From: Acanthamoeba lenticulata
Lineage: Eukaryota; Discosea; Longamoebia; Acanthamoebidae
DNA length: 11,849 bases
Direction of reading: 5' to 3'
NCBI GenBank assembly: GCA_002179805.1
Contig: NAVB01001878.1
Location: 1 to 11,849 of the forward strand
A program made the translations under genes and the position numbers. The notes under the pieces were generated by a model. The model had not been told where the DNA came from and searched no databases. It was given only the letters and a program-made list of their open reading frames with translations. This document shows positions 6,672 to 11,849 of this stretch, one piece after another (positions within the stretch are counted from its first letter, which is position 1; every line of letters starts with the position of its first letter).

Positions 6672-9574
6672 ATGGAGCTGTTGATAGAGCGCGCCAAGAA
6701 CCAAAGTAAAGCCAGGAAGCGGTCCTTTCTGAAGAAGCACATCCTTCAGCTTGCTGGCCATGCGACAACAAACGTGAGCAAGACCTTCGTCCACCGCGTG
6801 ACCAAGGGCCCCCTCTTCCCCAACTTCACCTTCCGCAACGAGCTCTTCTGCCAGCTCATGGTGGAAATTGTACGTGTATTCTTCACATTCTCGTACTCTA
6901 AGCAGGAGCTCTGACCAGTGCGTGGCAGATGGACAAGCACTACTTGCTCTCATGGCAAGAGTGGCGACACCTCATGCCCGTGCAGCCCATACCCCGTTGG
7001 CACCTGCGCAGGTACGTTGTTGTTGGCCCTTGTTGGGTTGTTGTTGGGCGTGGCGGGCGGAAGTGACACTACAACAAACACCAACAGGACGAAGGTGGTG
7101 CTGAAGAACGGGCTCAAGACCGAGTTCATCACTTACATCCCCCGACGAAAGCGCATCAGCAGGCGCCGCTCAAAGAGCCAAAGCAAGCCACCGTCGCCCT
7201 CGCACTCGACCGACGACGAGAGCGCAGCCTCCAACGGCCACGACGAAGAAGACATGTTTTACGGAGATGCGGAGGACTTTGAGGACGACAACACCGAAAA
7301 GCACACCAACATGCCCGACTCGAGGGGGCGCCACAAGCACAAGCTTGACGGCGTCCAGGCGTCTCCTCCGAACCACAAGACCGGGACGGTGACTGGAGAG
7401 ACCGTGAACGAAGGAGGCTCGGGCGCCGATGGCCGACACGTGAAGGACATTGGCTTTGACACGCCCACCATCATCTACTTCCACGGCGGCGGCTTTTGCT
7501 TCGGCTCGGTCCCCGTCTACCGCCGATGGCTCTGGAACTTCTCACGCAAGCTGGGCGGCATCCGCATCTTCGCCGTCGACTACTCGCTCGCGCCCGAGGC
7601 CCCTTTCCCGATCGCGCTCAAGCAGGCCCTCGACGCCTACCTCTGGCTCACCGACCCCAACGGCGCTGGCGTATCGCCACAGAACGTGATTATGGGCGGC
7701 GACAGCGCCGGCGGCAACCTGGTGGCCAGCCTCATGCTGCTGCTCCGCCAGATGCGTTTGGAGAAGGAGCTCCAGTTCCGCAGACCGTCACACCATGGCG
7801 CCGATGTTGGCCAACAACATGGCTGCAGCGATTTCGAAGCCGCCGACGCGGGCAGTCACCAGCTCGCTGAGCCTGAGGCGGCCTCAACGGCCGCGTCCCC
7901 GCCCAGCGCCAGTCCGCAGAACCAAACGGTGGCCATTGGACCGACTAGCGTGGAGCCCGCGCAAGCCACGGCCAGGATGAAGGGGAAGGAGGTCAACGAG
8001 ACGGAGCAGATCTGCGGCGAGACCAGCGAGCAGAAGCAGGAGCGGCAGCTCGACTTTGACGAGGAGAACGCGGCCGAGGCCGAGGACGAGCGACGGCTTC
8101 ACCGGCAGCTCCGCGTGCGGCGCGAGTCCGTGGCCGACCTCAAGAGCTCGGCCGATCGCCTGCGCCATCACCACCCCAAGGGCAAGGAGAGCCACGACGT
8201 CGGGACCGACGAGACCGCGAGCCACCACCAGCCCCAAGGGCCTCTCCGCGAGGAGGACGCCGAGGCCACGGAGCAGCCCACCCTCAAGGCCATCAACTAC
8301 GACATGGAGCTCGTGCGTCAGCATCGCATTCCGTTCGAGCTCGACCCGGACCAGGTCGGGCGCTACCCGAGCCTGCCCATCGCCGCCATCCAGATCTCGC
8401 CCTGGTGCGCACTGGGCTACAATAACGATTATTCTTTGTAATATTAACATTAATATTCTTTGGATTTGGTTCAACAGGGTTGACGTCAGCGAGAACAGCG
8501 AAGTGCATTCACCCGAGAGCTGGGGCAACATGACCTTCCGCCCATACAACATCAGCGTCCGGTTCGCGCTGGCCTACCTGGGCCTGGAGGCGACCGACCC
8601 GCCGCAGGCCAAGCGCAAGGAGAAGGAGACGCGTCACGAGTGGAACGGCATTGTCAAGCTCTTTCACCAGCGCAAATCGCGGCGCCGCCGACGCGGCCTC
8701 AAGGGCGCTGACGAAGCGGCCGCGACGCCCGAGTCGACACAAATCGCGACGGCACCGGTTGCCGCTGGGCCCACCGCCGCCGTTGTACCCAAAATAGTCC
8801 TGGATGACGAGCCGATGCTGAAGTCAGCATCAAGCACGACCTCCTTGCCAGTGTCCACATCGGCCACATCCTTGCTGACGCCCACCGACGTCTGGCGAGA
8901 CCGCCTGCGGCGCAGCAATTCGATGCTGAGCAGCACCAACCTCTTGGCCCGGTCCGCCGCCTGGACAGCGGGCCAGGTGGGCGAGCGCGAGATCGCCATC
9001 AGCGGCAACGACGGCGACCTGTACGGCAAGCCGTCGGTCCCCGTGGTCATCAGCTCTGGCAGCAGCACTGGTGATGGCCTCGCTGGGCCGTCGCCATCGC
9101 CACCGAGCACGCTGGCCTCCACCAGCGGGTCGCCACCGCCGCCGACCACGTTCGACGTTTGCTCGCCCTACATCTCGCCTGTCTATGGCGACTTCCGTGG
9201 CTTCCCTCCGCTGTTTGTCACCGCGGGCGACGTGGAACCTCTGTTGGGCGACATCAGGCGGTACTTCCACAAGGCGGTCGATGCAGGTGTTGAGGCTGAG
9301 TTCGACCTCGGGAAGAACATGAACCACGACTACCAGGTATGCATGAGTCTCTTGGTTTCTCTTCCCCTTCTCCTCTTCTCGGTCAGACAACTCAACCCTT
9401 GGGTTGTTGTTCCTGTTGCAGTTCTTCTTCTCTGCCGCCGCCATGTCCGACCCGGAGATCCCACGCTTCTGGAATGCATTGCGGACATGGGTGCACCGCC
9501 AGCTTGCGCGTGAAGTGCGACCAACATCAGCCATGGCCAAGATGTCTGCCTCTTCACCACCACTCCACAACTAA
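6672..9574 (+). CDS. HSL-like alpha/beta hydrolase with two large inserts (869 aa)
   Basis: Exons 6672-6869, 6929-7011, 7088-8404, 8478-9336, 9422-9574; introns of 59, 76, 73 and 85 nt with phases 0, 2, 2 and 0, all in register. The product is predicted to hydrolyse lipid or other carboxyl esters. It has the oxyanion motif HGGGF (226-230), the nucleophile box GDSAGG (Ser about 300), SPWVD (531-535), the acid Asp in AGDVEP (about 784) and His in MNHDYQ (about 816), the triad of the hormone-sensitive-lipase/arylacetamide deacetylase group. Two low-complexity inserts interrupt the fold: about 230 residues between Ser300 and SPW, and about 250 between SPW and Asp784, the latter with a basic KSRRRRRG patch and LRRSNSM. 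Residues 140-165 are also Arg/Ser-rich. There is no signal peptide, so it is probably cytosolic or on lipid droplets. The stop codon overlaps AATAAA. Confidence 0.88.
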
Positions 9575-9578
9575 TAAA
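9573..9578 (+). terminator. AATAAA overlapping the hydrolase stop codon
   Basis: TAATAAA at 9572-9578 gives both the TAA stop (9572-9574) and a canonical poly(A) signal. If used, the 3' UTR is only about 10-30 nt, leaving room for the promoter of the next gene, whose start codon is 161 nt downstream. Confidence 0.5.
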
Positions 9579-9735
9579 CAAAACCTCTTCTTTTTCAGAC
9601 TGTTGACCACAAAACAGAAATCTGTGGCTGACTACAATGACAGCAAGGGAAGACAAGTCTCCTGAATGGTGGCCAGGAAATTAACCTTTTTCTTGGTTCA
9701 TTTTCCTTTTCGTTTCTTGGTCTGCACGCAACAAG

Positions 9736-11817
9736 ATGAGAGCGGCGCAGAGAACGTCGGTGGTTTGCCGTCGAGGCGCTTCTCTAAGCCTCAACCACCC
9801 ACCCAAAGGTGCAAATCTTTTCTTTACGGCATGTTTTTGATTGAAATGCTTGTTCAGGCAGTGTAAATTCATCCGGTGTGGTTTGCTTGCAGGTGTTTAT
9901 TCTCTCTTGCTTCGGCCTCGGTCTAGTGCGCTCGGCGCTACGACTCTCTGTCGCAGCGACCAGCCGTTCCAGCTCGGCTCTGCTGCCAAGAGGTTCTACG
10001 CGGCTTCGTTCTCCTTCAAAGGTCCGTTCGCCCCCGTCGTGGCTTTCTACCGCTATGAAGCAGCAGCATCGCTCAAGCGCTCGGTTGTCGATGTTGTTGT
10101 TGTTGTGCAGAGCACGGCATTGAGCCCGATGAAGTCACCAACGTGACCGACCGCATCTTGGGCAAGATTGGTATCAATCTACTCCCGCGTGCTCGTCTTC
10201 TGCTCAGCGCTGAAACGGCGGTCTGGTGCAGGGACCAACCTGCACAAGCAGGCCAAGCACCCGCTGAGCACCATCAAGCAGCGCATCGAGCAGTACTTTG
10301 CGCACAAGTACCGCACGGCCGACGACAAGCCGCTCTTCCGGGTCCACGACTCCTTTAGCCCCGTCGTGACCGTCAAGGTGCGCACTCTGCCTCTTGTTCC
10401 ATCATCATCTTCATCAAGCGCTTGTGTCTCACCTTCACCTGACAACAGCAAAACTTTGACGACTTGCTGTTCCCGGTGGACCACGTCGGCCGCAGCGTCA
10501 ACGACACGTACTACCTCAACAAGTCCACTTTGCTTCGGTGCGGCGCCATTGACCCCCCCCCCGGCTCCGGACCCTTGGGCTACTCCTCCGGTGACTCACA
10601 CGAGTCACACGTGGCGGACCGCAGGACGCACACGTCGGCGCACCAGGCCGAGCTCTTGCGCGGGGGCGAGCGCCACTTCCTGGTGACGGGCGACGTCTAC
10701 CGCCGCGACGCAATCGACAAGACGCACTACCCGGTGTTCCACCAGATGGAGGGCGTCCGGATCTTCACGCCCGAGCAGCTGAAGGCGCAGCCCCTTTCGC
10801 CCGAGGAGTTTGTCGCCGCCGAGATGAAGGACGCGCTCGAGGGCATGGTCGCCGCCGTCTTTGGCAAAGTCCAAGTCCGGTACGTCGTCGTCGCTTTGGT
10901 CATCATCTTCCTCGTCGTCGTCGTCGTCGTCGTCCTCTTGTTCATCGTTCAAACTGACGATGACGACGACGGGGAGAACAACAGATGGGTCGACGCCTAC
11001 TTCCCGTTCACACACCCGTCGTGGGAGATGGAGATCTTCTTCGAGGACAAGTGGCTCGAGGTGCTGGGCTGCGGCATCGTCAACCCGCAGATCGTCCACA
11101 ACTGCGGCCTGCCCATCAGCGCTGGTGCGGACCTTGTTGTGTTTTTGTGTGCCGCAGAAGCGCGCACAAAGGGTGCAGCGAGGGCTCACACGCAGCTCGG
11201 CGGCCGGCCACAGATGGCGGCTACGGGGCCGAGGGCAACGTCGGGTGGGCGTTTGGGCTGGGCCTGGAGCGGCTGGCCATGGTCCTCTTCGACATCCCCG
11301 ACATCCGCCTCTTCTGGTCCAACGACCGGCGCTTCCTCGACCAGTTTGCCTCGGGTCCGTCTCCCTCGACTTGTACTTGCCCCGCACAGGCAAACTGGGC
11401 GCTGGACTCACGGCATGCGTGTGCGTACGTGCGTGTGCAGGCGAGAACGTCAAGTTCCAGTCCTACAGCAAATATCCGCCGTGCTTCAAGGACATCACTT
11501 TCTGGATTCCGGGCCACTTCCATGAGAACGCCTTCTTTGAGCTCGTCGGCCAGGTGTGACCCCCGCGCTGCCCCGCGCGCCGCGCCGTTTGTGGCCTTTT
11601 GCTTTGCTTTGCTCATTTTTTGCTTTGCTTTGCTTGGCGTCATCGGCGGATCACGGGGGCGCACTCACGCTCACTCTCACTCACGGGCCCGATGACCACC
11701 ACGGCCTCAGATCGCGGGCGATCTCGTCGAGTGCGTTGAGGTGGTGGACAAGTTCACGCACCCAAAGACCAACCGCACGTCGCTCTGCTTCCGCATCACC
11801 TACCGCTCCATGGACCG
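9736..11817 (+). CDS. FARS2: mitochondrial phenylalanyl-tRNA synthetase, 3' end beyond window
   Basis: Ten exons are visible: 9736-9808, 9893-10021, 10111-10170, 10232-10377, 10449-10537, 10625-10879, 10985-11124, 11214-11354, 11441-11553, 11711-11817; all phases fit, giving about 417 residues. It charges mitochondrial tRNA-Phe as a single-chain class II enzyme. Residues 1-70 are rich in Arg, Ser, Ala and Leu with almost no acids, a mitochondrial presequence. Then come [39 protein letters not shown] (167-173), motif 2 (GDVYRRD to FHQMEGV), THPSWEMEI, motif 3 [12 protein letters not shown] (309-320) and, from about 356, the FDX-ACB anticodon-binding domain ([22 protein letters not shown]). The last exon ends at a phase-2 donor (GTAAAC), so the C-terminal end lies outside; reading on would hit an immediate TAA, which I judge to be intronic. 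Introns 5 and 6 are open multiples of three. Confidence 0.93.
10912..10934 (+). repeat. TCG trinucleotide microsatellite in synthetase intron 6
   Basis: Twenty-three bases of uninterrupted TCG repeat lie within intron 10880-10984 of the synthetase gene. A change of whole repeat units would keep the intron a multiple of three. Confidence 0.85.
11597..11634 (+). repeat. 17-bp direct repeat in synthetase intron 9
   Basis: TTTTGCTTTGCTTTGCT occurs at 11597-11613 and 11618-11634 within intron 11554-11710, at 157 nt the longest intron in the window. Each copy is itself made of TTTGC-like pentamers. The stretch is followed by CTCACTCT-type simple sequence, so slippage growth is the likely cause. 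Confidence 0.7.
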
Positions 11818-11849
11818 GTAAACCCTTCTTCTCTTCTCTCTTTTTTTTT

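Noticed and set aside
7750..7980. Possible frameshift in the hydrolase after the GDSAGG helix
   Set aside because: Alternative frames give plausible short peptides (for example MAPMLANNMAAAIS), but the annotated frame stays open with G/C-ending codons into the insert and reaches SPWVD in phase, so no shift is needed.
10605..11453. 282-codon open frame on the minus strand
   Set aside because: It is antisense to synthetase exons and reads through introns on the other strand, producing acidic low-complexity sequence. G/C-ending codons create long shadow frames here.
11811..11821. TAA directly after MDR as the true end of the synthetase
   Set aside because: The anticodon-binding domain normally continues past RSMDR, and GTAAAC followed by a pyrimidine-rich tract looks like a splice donor and intron.
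1..11849. CRISPR arrays, tRNA/rRNA genes, insertion sequences
   Set aside because: No regularly spaced repeats, no tRNA box B (GGTTCRANYCC) and no transposase-like frame or terminal inverted repeats were seen on either strand.

Overview
The window looks like nuclear DNA of a free-living amoeba of the Acanthamoeba type. That is inferred from tightly packed genes, many short GT-AG introns (mostly 57-105 nt), exons with strong G/C preference at third codon positions, T/TTG-rich introns, and proteins of clearly eukaryotic families with low-complexity inserts. No bacterial operon, CRISPR array, insertion sequence, rRNA or tRNA was seen. All exon models come from reading frames and splice phases by eye; none has been tested against transcripts.

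Layout. (1) 289-816 encodes a small secreted protein, with a TATA-like box upstream and AATAAA just after the stop. (2) 838-2726 is a poorly conserved stretch: a C2-domain remnant with an apparent one-base frameshift, a two-exon unknown gene that could be its continuation, a perfect hairpin, a minus-strand orphan coding stretch, and a fragment resembling a protein-kinase C-lobe. (3) 2788-4668 (minus) is a three-exon DEAD-box RNA helicase with a mitochondrion-like N-terminus. (4) A 165-bp divergent promoter region carries two perfect 22-bp repeats. (5) 4834-6197 is a five-exon Frag1/DRAM-type six-span membrane protein. (6) 6672-9574 is a five-exon hormone-sensitive-lipase-like alpha/beta hydrolase with two large inserts. 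(7) 9736 to beyond the window end is mitochondrial phenylalanyl-tRNA synthetase, with ten exons visible.

Functional links. The helicase and the synthetase both appear mitochondrial and both serve organelle gene expression. The Frag1/DRAM protein and the lipase-like hydrolase both point to membrane or lipid biology, but nothing shows that they act together. The points most worth a second look are the hydrolase inserts with PKA-like sites, two stop-free 3n introns in the synthetase gene, the decayed gene cluster at 838-2726, and the repeat-bearing divergent promoter. No clear new multi-gene system was found.
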